Shown: piece after piece, positions 31,817 to 40,594 of the stretch | Layout: every line of letters starts with the position of its first letter | Position numbering within the stretch: the first letter of the stretch is position 1 | Assembly: GCA_947304695.1 (NCBI GenBank) | Contig: CAMZBS010000006.1 | Coordinates: 1 to 46,050 of the forward strand | Direction: 5' to 3' | Source: an uncultured Prevotella sp. | Lineage (GTDB): Bacteria; Bacteroidota; Bacteroidia; Bacteroidales; Bacteroidaceae | DNA length: 46,050 bases | Program-made: the position numbers and the translations under genes | The notes under the pieces: generated by a model | What the model was told of the DNA's origin: nothing | Databases searched by the model: none | Seen by the model: only the letters and a program-made list of their open reading frames with translations

Positions 31817-32734
31817 TTATTTCATGTTACGGGGGTGATGCTCAAGCACCGTCCGGCGCAGGGCCTGACTGGTGATGTGGGTGTAGATTTCGGTGGTGCC
31901 AATCGACTCGTGGCCCAACAGCATCTGGATCACACGCAGGTCGGCACCGCCTTCGAGCAGGGCTGTGGCAAACGAGTGGCGCAGCGTATGAGGCGAAATG
32001 GTCTTCTCAATACCTGCCACTACGGCCTGCTGTTTCAGCATGATGAGAATCATGGTGCGCGTCAAGTGGTGGCCGCGCCGATTCAGAAAGACGTAGTCCT
32101 CTTCGCCTGGCTTTATTTTCAGTTGGTTACGGTCTATGAACCACAGTTCCAATTCGTGAAGAGCGCGGGGCGAGATGGGCACCAGGCGTTCTTTCCGGCC
32201 CTTTCCCATAATACGCAGGAACTGTTCTTCCACATAGAGCTGAGAAAGGCGCAGTTCCACCAGTTCCGAGACACGCAGACCACAGGAGAAGAGCACCTCG
32301 ATGATGGCACGATTGCGATGGCCTTCGGCCGAAGACAGGTCGATGGAATCTTCCAGCCGGTCTACCTCCTGCGTCGTGAGATATTCCGGCAGATGGTCGC
32401 CCAAGACGGGACTCTCCAGCAGTTCGGTAGGGTCTTGCTCCATTCGTCCGTCTAAAACAAGGAAGCGATAGAACGACCTCACACCGCTCAATATGCGACA
32501 TTGCGAGCGAGGACCAATTCCGATGTCGTGCAGCCCGGCTGCAAACTGCTGCAAGTCGGCCAGCTCCACGTCGAGCACATAGCGCCCTTCACGGTTGAGG
32601 AAGGTCAGCAGTTTGTCGACATCACGGCTGTACGCGTCGAGCGTGTTGCCTGTCATGCCCCGCTGCAGTTTCAGATAGCGCAGGTAGTCGCGCTTCAGCT
32701 GCACAGCCTGTGGGTTGGTTTCTGGTTTGTCCAT
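31817..32734 (-). CDS. xerD: tyrosine recombinase XerD
   Basis: The 305-residue product has an N-terminal SAM-like core-binding domain (about 10-95; LQRGMTGNTLDAYSRDV) and a C-terminal catalytic domain with all active-site motifs: SCGLRVSEL (Arg), GKGRKER (Lys), HTLRHSFAT (His, Arg), LGHESI (His) and TEIYTH (Tyr nucleophile). Length and lack of extra domains fit the chromosomal XerC/XerD pair that resolves chromosome dimers at dif, not a mobile integrase. The start at 32734 is preferred: an upstream ATG at 32764 would lie inside the -7 box at 32762-32769. It is divergent from aroQ. XerC cannot be excluded. Confidence 0.9.
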   Translation of the reverse strand: MDKPETNPQAVQLKRDYLRYLKLQRGMTGNTLDAYSRDVDKLLTFLNREGRYVLDVELADLQQFAAGLHDIGIGPRSQCRILSGVRSFYRFLVLDGRMEQDPTELLESPVLGDHLPEYLTTQEVDRLEDSIDLSSAEGHRNRAIIEVLFSCGLRVSELVELRLSQLYVEEQFLRIMGKGRKERLVPISPRALHELELWFIDRNQLKIKPGEEDYVFLNRRGHHLTRTMILIMLKQQAVVAGIEKTISPHTLRHSFATALLEGGADLRVIQMLLGHESIGTTEIYTHITSQALRRTVLEHHPRNMK

Positions 32735-32761
32735 GTGGGTATGCAAGAATGAATACGACCG

Positions 32762-32769
32762 CAAAATTA
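32762..32769 (-). promoter_or_regulatory. -7 box of xerD
   Basis: The minus strand reads TAATTTTGC, a perfect TAnnTTTG box 28 bp before the ATG at 32734. It lies back to back with the aroQ promoter. Confidence 0.6.
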
Positions 32770-32779
32770 AGCATATTTT

Positions 32780-32810
32780 TTTGCAAGACCGCAGTTTTTT
32801 TGTACTTTTG
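32780..32810 (+). promoter_or_regulatory. promoter of aroQ
   Basis: TTTG at 32780-32783, a 19-nt spacer and TACTTTTG at 32803-32810 match the Bacteroidetes consensus exactly. The start codon is 32 bp downstream. Confidence 0.85.
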
Positions 32811-32842
32811 TAGCCAAAATCATTACAAACCCAACCGCAATC

Positions 32843-33259
32843 ATGAAGATTCTCATCGTCAACGGCCCCAACCTGAACCTCTTAGGACAGCGCGAACCGG
32901 GCATCTACGGCACCTCGTCGTTCGAACAGTACCTGCCCCAGTTGCAGGCACGCTACCCCGAAGTGGAGCTGAGCTACTACCAGAGCAACGTCGAGGGACT
33001 GCTCATCGACAAGCTGCAGGAGGCCGGCTTCACGGTCGACGGCATCGTGCTCAACGCCGGAGCCTATACCCACACCAGCATTGCCCTGCACGACTGCATC
33101 CGCTCGCTGAAGGCACCTGTCGTAGAGGTTCACATAAGCAATGTCCACACACGCGAGGAGTTCCGACACCACAGCTACCTGTCGCCCGTCTGCAAAGGCG
33201 TCATCTGCGGATTCGGCCTCGACAGCTACCGGCTGGCCATTGAAGCGCTGACAGCATGA
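32843..33259 (+). CDS. aroQ: type II 3-dehydroquinate dehydratase
   Basis: AroQ removes water from 3-dehydroquinate in the shikimate pathway as a cytoplasmic dodecamer. The 138 residues show the N-terminal NGPNLNLLGQREPGIYG (7-23) with the catalytic Tyr22, NAGAYTHTS (about 72-80) and the EVHISN loop. The stop overlaps the start of the O-methyltransferase gene (ATGA at 33256-33259). It is divergent from xerD, an arrangement often seen in Bacteroidales. Confidence 0.96.
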   Translation: MKILIVNGPNLNLLGQREPGIYGTSSFEQYLPQLQARYPEVELSYYQSNVEGLLIDKLQEAGFTVDGIVLNAGAYTHTSIALHDCIRSLKAPVVEVHISNVHTREEFRHHSYLSPVCKGVICGFGLDSYRLAIEALTA

Positions 33260-33888
33260 ACCCCATCCTTGACAACTACCTGCTGGCCCACATCGACCCT
33301 GAGCCGGACTACCTGTACCGCCTGTGGCGCGCCACCAACGTCCACATGCTCCACGGGCGTATGGCCAGTGGCCACCTGCAGGGACGGTTGCTGAAGATGC
33401 TGGTCAGGATGATACGTCCCAGCCGCATTCTCGAAGTGGGCACGTTCAGCGGCTACAGTGCCCTGTGCATGGCCGAAGGGCTCGACGAGGGCGGCATGGT
33501 CTACACCTATGAGATCAACGACGAGCAGGAAGACTTCACACGCCCGTGGATTGAGAACTCGCCCTGGGCCGACCGCGTGCGCTTCATCATCGGCGATGCC
33601 ATCATGGAGGCACCACAACTGGGCATCACGTTCGACATGGCATTCCTCGACGGCGACAAGCGCACCTACATCGATGCCTACGAAATGGCACTCTCCGTGC
33701 TGGCCCCCGGCGGATTCATCCTGGCCGACAACACGTTGTGGGACGGCCATGTGGCCGACCCTGCCTACGACCACGACCAGCAGACACTGGGCATACGCCG
33801 TTTCAACAACCTCGTGGCATCCGACGAAAGAACTGAGAAGGCCATCCTGCCCCTGCGCGACGGACTGACACTCATACGCAAGAAATAA
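33256..33888 (+). CDS. class I SAM-dependent O-methyltransferase (COMT/CCoAOMT-like)
   Basis: The 210-residue protein matches the small bacterial O-methyltransferase family 3. The SAM motif I is ILEVGTFSGYSALCMAEGL (about 56-74). The metal-binding DMAFLDGDK (about 128-136) and LADNTLWDGHVAD follow. Substrates of the bacterial members are usually catechol-type compounds; the physiological one here is unknown. It is translationally coupled to aroQ and precedes the ComEC-like gene by 2 bp, so all three should be one transcript. Confidence 0.92.
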   Translation: MNPILDNYLLAHIDPEPDYLYRLWRATNVHMLHGRMASGHLQGRLLKMLVRMIRPSRILEVGTFSGYSALCMAEGLDEGGMVYTYEINDEQEDFTRPWIENSPWADRVRFIIGDAIMEAPQLGITFDMAFLDGDKRTYIDAYEMALSVLAPGGFILADNTLWDGHVADPAYDHDQQTLGIRRFNNLVASDERTEKAILPLRDGLTLIRKK

Positions 33889-33890
33889 TA

Positions 33891-35318
33891 TTGGGAAAAC
33901 ACCTGAACACCACATCGGCTCCCCTCCTGCCCGTAGCCTGCTGCCTCATGGTCGGCATCGTTGCGGGAACCCACTGGCATGCGGGTGCTGTCGGCAGGGT
34001 GCTCCTGGCCGCACTGACGGCGGCGGCACTGCTGTTGCATCGTCATGCCAAGATTCAGACAGCAGCAATCTTCGCTGCCGTGGCCATAGTGGGACTGCTG
34101 CTCATCAACCGCCAACAGCACCGCCATGCGCTGTTCATCAGCCAGTGCCAACGGCCCTTCAAGGCTATTGTCACCTCGGCACCCATGGAGAAGCCGCACA
34201 CCGTGGCCGTCGACCTGCTCACCACAGACGGTCAATGGCCGCTGAGGTGCTATATATATAATAAGGTGGAAGCCCGCCGCCTGCACATAGGCGATGCATT
34301 GTTGGTGGAAGCCCCTGTGGAAGCGGCAGAACACGGAGGCTTCGACCGCTGCATGGCCAAAAACAAGCAGTGGCGGAAGGTGGGAGTGGAAGCAGGAGAG
34401 CTACCACTGCTATTGCGTTCACGACTGTGGTTCCTTCATCAGCGCGAATGGGTGCTTGAACGCTATCATGCCACGGGTGCTGCCAACGATGCCTACGCAC
34501 TGCTGGCAGCCATGACGCTGGGCGACAAGAGCCAGCTCACCACCGAGCTGCGGACGGCATACGCCGGTACGGGAGCGGCCCATGTGCTGGCACTGAGCGG
34601 ACTACACCTGGGCATTGTGTGCAGCCTCTTACTGCTGTTTCTGCGCAGACGGCGGAGACGGGTCGTGGCCCAAGGAATCATGATACTGGCCATCTGGGCC
34701 TTTGCCTTCCTGGTGGGACTGCCAACAAGCGTGATTCGTGCAGCAACCATGCTCAGCGTCTATGGCCTGCTCAGCATGGGTCGGCGGCGTGGTTTGTCAG
34801 TCAACGTGCTGGCTTTTGCAGCCATCGTCATGCTGGCGGTCAGCCCGCAGTCGCTGTTCGACGTGGGCTTCCAATTGTCATTTGCCGCCGTCTTTGCCAT
34901 CCTGGCGCTCATGCCGCTGTGGGACAGCTGGGTATCGCCGCAATGGCAGCAAAGGCACAGGCTCCTGTCATGGCTGTGGTCATTGTTCATCATCTCAGTG
35001 TCGGCCCAGCTGGGAACGGCACCGCTGGCAGCATACTACTTTGGTCAGTTTCCCGTTTGTTTCCTGCTCACCAACCTGGTGGTCGTACCAGCCGTATGGC
35101 TCATCCTCCACGGCGCACTGCTCATGTTGCTGCTGCCCGCAGTGGCTCCGGCAGTGACGGGACTGGCCAGTGGCCTCAACACAGCGATGGAATGGCTGGC
35201 CCTACAGCCTTGGGCCAGCATCGACGAACTGCACCCTTCCGTCCTGCAGGTGGTGCTGGCCTACGTGGCCATCGCTGCCGTGGTCATGGCCCTGATGCGG
35301 TGGAAGCGTTTGACCTAA
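33891..35318 (+). CDS. ComEC/Rec2-family membrane protein, short form
   Basis: The product has 475 residues. A hydrophobic N-terminus and a short soluble domain (about 70-185, DUF4131-like) precede the Competence domain with the hallmark GTGAAHVLALSGLHLGI (about 223-239) and roughly eight transmembrane segments to residue 470. The protein ends after the membrane domain; the metallo-beta-lactamase domain of B. subtilis ComEC is absent, and it is shorter than most Bacteroidetes ComEC proteins (650-700 by my recollection). The apparent start is a TTG 2 bp after the methyltransferase stop; the first ATG (33949) would remove part of the first helix. ComEC forms the inner-membrane DNA channel; no other competence genes are nearby. 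Confidence 0.8.
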   Translation: MGKHLNTTSAPLLPVACCLMVGIVAGTHWHAGAVGRVLLAALTAAALLLHRHAKIQTAAIFAAVAIVGLLLINRQQHRHALFISQCQRPFKAIVTSAPMEKPHTVAVDLLTTDGQWPLRCYIYNKVEARRLHIGDALLVEAPVEAAEHGGFDRCMAKNKQWRKVGVEAGELPLLLRSRLWFLHQREWVLERYHATGAANDAYALLAAMTLGDKSQLTTELRTAYAGTGAAHVLALSGLHLGIVCSLLLLFLRRRRRRVVAQGIMILAIWAFAFLVGLPTSVIRAATMLSVYGLLSMGRRRGLSVNVLAFAAIVMLAVSPQSLFDVGFQLSFAAVFAILALMPLWDSWVSPQWQQRHRLLSWLWSLFIISVSAQLGTAPLAAYYFGQFPVCFLLTNLVVVPAVWLILHGALLMLLLPAVAPAVTGLASGLNTAMEWLALQPWASIDELHPSVLQVVLAYVAIAAVVMALMRWKRLT

Positions 35319-35345
35319 GTCAGCAGAACACATCACATTCTGAAA

Positions 35346-35365
35346 AATACTTACCAATAAGTATT
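35346..35365. promoter_or_regulatory. palindrome next to the pfl promoter, candidate operator
   Basis: AATACTTA and TAAGTATT form a perfect 8-bp inverted repeat with a 4-nt spacer. Its right arm touches the TTG at 35364-35366 that is the likely -33 element of pflB. It has no T-run and is 27 bp after the ComEC stop, so an operator is more likely than a terminator. Confidence 0.5.
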
Positions 35366-35394
35366 GCTTATCAAAGAAAAAGTTAGTACCTTTG
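35364..35394 (+). promoter_or_regulatory. promoter of pflB-pflA
   Basis: TACCTTTG at 35387-35394 followed by GCA is a perfect -7 box. TTG at 35364-35366 with a 20-nt spacer is the likely -33 element. The start codon is 39 bp downstream. Confidence 0.7.
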
Positions 35395-35433
35395 CAGCGA
35401 AAATCTTTAATCAGGTATATTTAAGTTATTTTT

Positions 35434-37680
35434 ATGCGTAACGAATGGCGTGGGTTCAAAGGAACCAAATGGACCGAAGAGGTCAATCTGAGAGACTTTA
35501 TTCAAAACAACTACACGGCTTATGAGGGCGATGAATCGTTCCTCACAGGTCCGACTGAGGCTACCAACAAACTGTGGGGCCGCCTGCAGGAGCTGCAGAA
35601 GGAGGAGCGTGCCAAGGGCGGTGTGCTCGACATGGAGACCGAAGTGGTCTCGAGCATGACGGCCTATGGTCCCGGCTACATCGACGAGAAGCTGAAGGAC
35701 TTGGAAAAGATTGTCGGCTTGCAGACCGACAAGCCCCTGAAGCGAGCCTTCATGCCCTACGGTGGCATCAAGATGGCCGAGCAGGCTTGCACCACCTACG
35801 GCTATCAGCCTTCTGAGAAACTGCACGAAATCTTCTCAAAGTACTGCAAGACCCACAACGAGGGTGTGTTCGACGCCTACACCGACGAGATGAAGCGGGT
35901 GCGTCACAACCACATCCTGACCGGTCTGCCCGATACCTACGGCCGTGGCCGCATCGTAGGCGACTACCGCCGTGTGGCTCTCTACGGTATTGACTTCCTG
36001 ATTGAGCAGAAGGAGATTGACAAGTACAACTGCGGTAAGCGCCAGATGAGCGAGGACATCATCCGCCTGCGTGAGGAAATCAGCATGCAGATCAAGGCTC
36101 TGAAGGAGATGAAGGAGATGGCCAAGATCTACGGCTACGACATCTCGCAGCCCGCCCAGAACGCACGCGAGGCTGTGCAGTGGCTCTACTTCGGCTATCT
36201 GGCTGCCATCAAGACGCAGAACGGTGCCGCCATGTCGGTGGGCCGTGTCTCTACTTTCCTTGATATTTACATCACCCGCGACCTCGAAGAAGGCACACTG
36301 ACCGAGAGCGAGGCACAGGAGCTCATCGACCACCTGGTCATGAAGTTCCGCATGGTGAAGTTTGCCCGCATTCCTTCGTATAATGAAATCTTCAGCGGCG
36401 ACCCCGTTTGGGCTACACTTGAGGTGGGTGGTCTGGGACAGGATGGCCGTCACATGGTGACGAAGAACTGCTACCGTTTCCTGCACACCCTGGAGAACAT
36501 GGGTCCGTCGCCTGAACCCAACCTCACCGTGCTCTACTCGCCGCGCCTGCCTGAGAACTTCAAGCACTATGCTTCGATGATCTCGGTGAAGACCAGCTCC
36601 ATCCAGTATGAGAACGACGACGTGATGCGGCCCATCTGGGGCGACGACTACAGCATCTGCTGCTGCGTCAGTGCCACACAGACTGGAAAGGAGATGCAAT
36701 TCTTCGGTGCCCGCGCCAACATGGCCAAGACGCTGCTCTACTCCATCAACGGTGGTGTCGATGCCAAGACGCGCGAACAGTGCGGTCCTAAGTTCCGTCC
36801 CATCACCAGCGAGTATCTTACCTGGGAAGAGCTGGAACCCCGATTCCGCGACATGCTGGAGTGGCTGGCCGACATCTATGTGAACACGCTGAACCTTATT
36901 CACTACATGCACGACAAGTACTTCTATGAGGCTGCTGAGATGGCCCTCATCGATACCGACGTGCGCCGCACCTTCGCCACGGGTATTGCCGGCTTCTCTC
37001 ACGTGGTTGACTCTATCTGCGCCGTGAAGTATGCCAAGGTGAAGATCATCCGCGACGAGACGGGCTTCAACGTTGACTATCAGGTGGAAGGCGACTTCCC
37101 CCGCTACGGAAACGACGACGACCGTGCCGACGAGGTGGCAGTATGGGTGCTGAAGACCTTCCTGGCCAAGATCAAGCGTCACCACACCTATCGCGACTCT
37201 GAACCTACCACCTCCATCCTGACCATCACTTCAAATGTGGTCTATGGCAAGTACACGGGCAACCTGCCCGACGGACGCCGCGCCGGTACGCCGCTGTCAC
37301 CGGGTGCCAACCCCAGCTACGGTGCTGAGAAGAACGGTCTGCTGGCTTCGCTCAACTCAGTGGCCAAGATTCCTTACGAGTATGCCCTTGACGGCATCTC
37401 CAACACGCAGACCATCAGTCCCAACACCCTCGGCCACAACGATGAGGAGCGCGCCCAGACTCTGGTTCGCGTAATGGACGGCTACTTCACCAAGGGTGCC
37501 CACCACCTGAACGTGAACGTATTTGGTGTCGATAAGCTGCGCGATGCCATGGAGCATCCTGAGAAGCCCGAATACGCCAACTTCACCATCCGTGTGTCTG
37601 GCTACGCCGTGAAGTTCATCGACCTGACCCGCGAACAGCAGGAAGACGTGATTGCCCGTCAGGCTCACGAAAGCTTGTAA
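35434..37680 (+). CDS. pflB: pyruvate formate-lyase (formate C-acetyltransferase)
   Basis: PflB cleaves pyruvate with CoA to acetyl-CoA and formate by a glycyl radical and works only anaerobically in the cytoplasm. The 748-residue product has the active-site cysteines in [20 protein letters not shown] (Cys410-Cys411 correspond to the catalytic pair; Cys409 is an extra one) and the glycyl-radical loop RVSGYAVKF with Gly723 near the C-terminus. [14 protein letters not shown] and [14 protein letters not shown] segments are also typical. Its activase gene follows 45 bp downstream in the same operon. The spacer contains a 9-bp-period CTAG array. Confidence 0.98.
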   Translation: MRNEWRGFKGTKWTEEVNLRDFIQNNYTAYEGDESFLTGPTEATNKLWGRLQELQKEERAKGGVLDMETEVVSSMTAYGPGYIDEKLKDLEKIVGLQTDKPLKRAFMPYGGIKMAEQACTTYGYQPSEKLHEIFSKYCKTHNEGVFDAYTDEMKRVRHNHILTGLPDTYGRGRIVGDYRRVALYGIDFLIEQKEIDKYNCGKRQMSEDIIRLREEISMQIKALKEMKEMAKIYGYDISQPAQNAREAVQWLYFGYLAAIKTQNGAAMSVGRVSTFLDIYITRDLEEGTLTESEAQELIDHLVMKFRMVKFARIPSYNEIFSGDPVWATLEVGGLGQDGRHMVTKNCYRFLHTLENMGPSPEPNLTVLYSPRLPENFKHYASMISVKTSSIQYENDDVMRPIWGDDYSICCCVSATQTGKEMQFFGARANMAKTLLYSINGGVDAKTREQCGPKFRPITSEYLTWEELEPRFRDMLEWLADIYVNTLNLIHYMHDKYFYEAAEMALIDTDVRRTFATGIAGFSHVVDSICAVKYAKVKIIRDETGFNVDYQVEGDFPRYGNDDDRADEVAVWVLKTFLAKIKRHHTYRDSEPTTSILTITSNVVYGKYTGNLPDGRRAGTPLSPGANPSYGAEKNGLLASLNSVAKIPYEYALDGISNTQTISPNTLGHNDEERAQTLVRVMDGYFTKGAHHLNVNVFGVDKLRDAMEHPEKPEYANFTIRVSGYAVKFIDLTREQQEDVIARQAHESL

Positions 37681-37693
37681 TTTTCTGGAAAAT

Positions 37694-37733
37694 CTAGATT
37701 CTCTAGAACAACTAGAAGAACTAGTATGACTAG
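37694..37733. repeat. CTAG array with exact 9-bp period
   Basis: CTAG occurs at 37694, 37703, 37712, 37721 and 37730, each separated by exactly 5 variable bases. The array fills the pflB-pflA spacer and runs over the pflA start codon at 37726. CTAG is generally rare in bacterial DNA, and the five 5-bp spacers differ, so simple tandem duplication does not fully explain the pattern. Confidence 0.95.
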
Positions 37734-38460
37734 TAAAGGCTATATCCATTCCACCGAATCCTTCGGCTCCGTTGACGGGCCGGGGATTCGGTTCTTGATT
37801 TTCATGCAGGGCTGCCACATGCGCTGCCGCTATTGTCACAACCCCGACACCTGGAAAGACGGTTCAGCAGCATGCGGCACCGCCGCATCGGTCACCGACC
37901 TCCTTGACAAGGCTGAACGCTACCGCACCTACTGGGGCCCTGAGGGCGGCATCACCGTATCGGGAGGCGAAGCCCTTTTGCAGATAGATTTCCTCACTGA
38001 GTTGTTCGAAGAGGCCCACCGTCGCGGCATCAATACCTGTCTTGACACGGCAGCACAGCCCTTCACCCACGAAACACCCTTCTTTCTGAAGTTCGAACGC
38101 CTCATGCAGTCCACCGACCTGGTGCTGCTCGACATCAAGCACATAGACTCGGAGTGTCACCGCTGGCTCACAGGCCACCCCAACGACCGCATACTGGACT
38201 GTGCCCGCTACCTCTCAAACATCGGAAAGCCCGTCTGGATCCGCCACGTACTGGTACCAGGCATTACCGACGACGAGTCACAGCTGCACCGTCTGCGTCA
38301 GTTTCTCGACACCCTGCATAATATAAAAAAGGTGGAAGTGCTGCCCTACCACACGCTCGGCACATTCAAATGGCAACAGCTGGGCCTTGACTACACATTA
38401 AAAGACGTGCCCACGCCCACCAACGAACAGGTAAAGGCTGCCGAAGCCATCCTTTGCTAA
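37726..38460 (+). CDS. pflA: pyruvate formate-lyase activating enzyme
   Basis: PflA is the radical-SAM enzyme that abstracts hydrogen from the PflB glycine. The 244 residues carry the cluster motif CX3CX2C at Cys30, Cys34 and Cys37 (GCHMRCRYCHNP), VSGGEALLQ (SAM-binding GGE) and the C-terminal VEVLPYHTLGTFKW. The start codon lies inside the CTAG array and no strong Shine-Dalgarno sequence is visible, in line with the weak use of such sites in Bacteroidetes. It ends the pfl operon at a strong terminator. Confidence 0.97.
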   Translation: MTSKGYIHSTESFGSVDGPGIRFLIFMQGCHMRCRYCHNPDTWKDGSAACGTAASVTDLLDKAERYRTYWGPEGGITVSGGEALLQIDFLTELFEEAHRRGINTCLDTAAQPFTHETPFFLKFERLMQSTDLVLLDIKHIDSECHRWLTGHPNDRILDCARYLSNIGKPVWIRHVLVPGITDDESQLHRLRQFLDTLHNIKKVEVLPYHTLGTFKWQQLGLDYTLKDVPTPTNEQVKAAEAILC

Positions 38461-38467
38461 AGACAAC

Positions 38468-38515
38468 AAAAAAGCCATTTCGAAACTCAAATGTGAGTTC
38501 AGAAATGGCCTTTTT
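38468..38515. terminator. bidirectional terminator after pflA
   Basis: A 13-bp stem with one bulged C (38468-38480/81 with 38502-38515) encloses a second stem AACTC/GAGTT. A-rich and T-rich flanks allow termination from both sides. It lies between convergent genes. Confidence 0.9.
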
Positions 38516-38535
38516 GTTTTGAAATGCTATAGCGC

Positions 38536-39486
38536 TTACTTCAGATTCATAGTGATGTAAGCGGTACACTCATCAGCCTCCAGACGGGTAGTCAAAACCA
38601 AATTAATCTTATCGTCTCCAGTATACTGCACTTCAATGTCGGTACTGTTCTCCAGGAACTTGTTACCCATAGCTTCGTCCTTTAATATAAGATTGATCTT
38701 ACCGTCGTTCGAACCAGCTACCCAGCTCCAAGTAGCAGCATCATTGTACTTGTCGCTATAAGTGACAGTGAACAAGCCATACTTGTCGAGCGTAATTCCT
38801 TGGATTGTTCTGTTCAGAGCGGCGCGGTCTTTCTCCTTCAGGATAATACCATTGTCTTCGGCCAGAATCTGGAAATTAGTCAACTTACCACCTGTCACTC
38901 GTACAGAAGGACTGTTACCATTGTCAAAGCGCAAAACAAGCATCATGCTTTCCACCTGCCAGGTACGGGTGATGTCGGTCAGACCCTTGCTTGCTGCCAT
39001 AACCTCCAGCAACTGCACAGCAGCCACAGGATCATCGAAACTGAACGGGTACGTCTTGCCGCCAACCGTCAGCGACACGTTAATGGTAATCATCACGCCT
39101 TCAGAGGAGGCACGAGAGCCTTTCTTCACAACAGTACCAATTGTTTTGCTGCCGTCCTTCACCGTATAGGTGTCACCGTTAATCTCCACATCGTAGGTGA
39201 CGTATTGTAGCGTCTTTTTACCATTGGGACTTTCAAAAGTAAGCTCAAAGATGGCCTTACCGCTCTCAGTGAAATCGATTCCCGTAATGCTGACCTCTTC
39301 ACCTTCAGCTGAAGGGGTAGAAGAAACGGCCGTCCTCGGAACAATGTCATAGGCGGCAGCCTCAGTTTCATACTTCTGCTTGGTGTAGTGGGGAACGCCG
39401 TCATCGCTGTCGTCGTCAGAACCACACGAAACGGTGCAAAGGGCTACGCACAGAGCCATTGCAAAATAAAAGAAATTCTTTTTCAT
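38536..39486 (-). CDS. putative surface lipoprotein, calycin-like, unknown function
   Basis: I do not assign a firm family. The 316-residue product has a lipoprotein signal with Cys21 (CTVSC) followed by GSDDDSDD, resembling the acidic surface-export signal of Bacteroidetes lipoproteins. The rest is rich in beta-strands and shows two similar halves with YVTYDVEINGDTYTVKDG and ITLDKYGLFTVTYSDKY, reminiscent of the DUF4925/DUF4923 lipocalin-like proteins common in Prevotella. It follows a putative outer-membrane barrel gene by 41 bp and is probably cotranscribed with it, so the two may work together. Confidence 0.7.
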   Translation of the reverse strand: MKKNFFYFAMALCVALCTVSCGSDDDSDDGVPHYTKQKYETEAAAYDIVPRTAVSSTPSAEGEEVSITGIDFTESGKAIFELTFESPNGKKTLQYVTYDVEINGDTYTVKDGSKTIGTVVKKGSRASSEGVMITINVSLTVGGKTYPFSFDDPVAAVQLLEVMAASKGLTDITRTWQVESMMLVLRFDNGNSPSVRVTGGKLTNFQILAEDNGIILKEKDRAALNRTIQGITLDKYGLFTVTYSDKYNDAATWSWVAGSNDGKINLILKDEAMGNKFLENSTDIEVQYTGDDKINLVLTTRLEADECTAYITMNLK

Positions 39487-39527
39487 GTTCTTTTGCTGTT
39501 ATTTTTTAGTTACACATTATTAATAAA

Positions 39528-40364
39528 TTAGAAGAAACGACCATTGATACGGATAGTCAAAACAGGAAAAATCACAACCTTCTCTCCAGTTTTAATACCG
39601 TCTTTAATGTCATCACAATAATCGTCCGTACCTGTGATCTTGCTTCTTTCCACTTTACTGTATTTCGGACCATTGCCCTCATCGACATTTGTCCAAAGTT
39701 CAGGCTTGCCCCAGAACTGCACGCCAAGATCACCACAAACGCTGAAACGACCCTTCGGCACTGCGCGCCCCACACCTATGCCAAGATAAGGTTTGAAACT
39801 ATTGGTCTTCACATCCAACTTCACCTGACCGTCTGGTTCTGAGACCACAGTGTAGAACTGACTGCCTGAACCCAAGTCGGGACCTGCAACGCCCCAATAC
39901 TTGTATGATCCGTCTGGGTACTTTTCATCGCTCACAAGAGGTGACACATTATATGCCTCAATCACCTTGCTTTTGCCAATATAGAATCCTGCGGTGAAAT
40001 GGAAGATACTTTTCTTCGAAGGGAAAATATCGAAAAGCAACTTGAAGTCACCCCAGCCAAACTTGCCTTCTATATCAACATCCTCAACTTTTTTACCTGT
40101 TTTGGGATTGTTGGCAACCCAAGCTTTGTCTGTATCAATATCAAAATTAAATGTTTTCTTGATGCCCGGCATGAACGAATAGCCCATGCGAGCCTGTACA
40201 AAGTTACAGAGAGGTGCAGCCACCTCGATGCCGATACCTGTTGTACCCAGCGAGAGGCCTGCCGACACATGGTCGAAAAGTCCGAACTCATCCACCGTGT
40301 CCTGTGCCTGAGCGCCCGTCGTACTTATCAGTCCGATAAGGGCAAGAGTAAGTAGTTTCTTCAT
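39528..40364 (-). CDS. putative outer-membrane beta-barrel protein, unknown function
   Basis: The 278-residue product has a signal peptide (MKKLLTLALIGLISTTGAQAQ) and a pattern of amphipathic strands: FDHVSAGLSLGTTGIGIEVA, ARMGYSFMP, FGWGDFKLLFDIF, FHFTAGFYIGKS, PYLGIGVGRAVPKGRFSVCG. It ends in RINGRFF, with the terminal Phe expected for BAM-dependent barrels. The domain of about 60 residues between strands (VVSEPDGQVKLDVKT) may be an extracellular loop. It leads the two-gene operon with the lipoprotein at 38536 and has a consensus promoter. Confidence 0.75.
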   Translation of the reverse strand: MKKLLTLALIGLISTTGAQAQDTVDEFGLFDHVSAGLSLGTTGIGIEVAAPLCNFVQARMGYSFMPGIKKTFNFDIDTDKAWVANNPKTGKKVEDVDIEGKFGWGDFKLLFDIFPSKKSIFHFTAGFYIGKSKVIEAYNVSPLVSDEKYPDGSYKYWGVAGPDLGSGSQFYTVVSEPDGQVKLDVKTNSFKPYLGIGVGRAVPKGRFSVCGDLGVQFWGKPELWTNVDEGNGPKYSKVERSKITGTDDYCDDIKDGIKTGEKVVIFPVLTIRINGRFF

Positions 40365-40408
40365 AAGTCAATATTTTTAAATTTATAATTTTAGTTCTCT
40401 TCTCCGTG

Positions 40409-40439
40409 CAAAGATAAGCAAATAAACTTAAAGTGCAAA
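40409..40439 (-). promoter_or_regulatory. promoter of the barrel-lipoprotein operon
   Basis: On the minus strand TTTG (40439-40436), a 19-nt spacer and TATCTTTG (40416-40409) match the consensus exactly, about 45 bp before the start codon. Confidence 0.85.
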
Positions 40440-40518
40440 AATATTTAACCGTTTTCTTTCAATTTGCCTGTTTTTTTGTAGGCTAGAGCTTAATTATCGT
40501 TAAATGACGGGCTAATTA

Positions 40519-40550
40519 TTGTGAAAAGCAGAAGGAAATGTATACCTTTG
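40519..40550 (+). promoter_or_regulatory. promoter of the 40595-44161 operon
   Basis: TACCTTTG at 40543-40550 is a perfect -7 box. TTG at 40519-40521 with a 21-nt spacer is the likely -33 element. Confidence 0.65.
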
Positions 40551-40594
40551 TCATTACCTAGACGACTAATCTTTACAATCGACGTATATCAATA

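Noticed and set aside
31817..32734. Tyrosine recombinase considered as integrase of a mobile element
   Set aside because: Length, motif set and the divergent aroQ neighbour fit chromosomal XerD; no att repeats, tRNA or mobile genes are adjacent.
35836..37185. A 449-codon open frame antisense to pflB, and similar long antisense frames inside ispG, the M16 gene and the GT2-GH3 gene
   Set aside because: They lie opposite well-supported genes, encode His/Val-rich or Arg/Ser-rich low-complexity products typical of antisense reading of this codon use, and lack promoters and recognisable domains.
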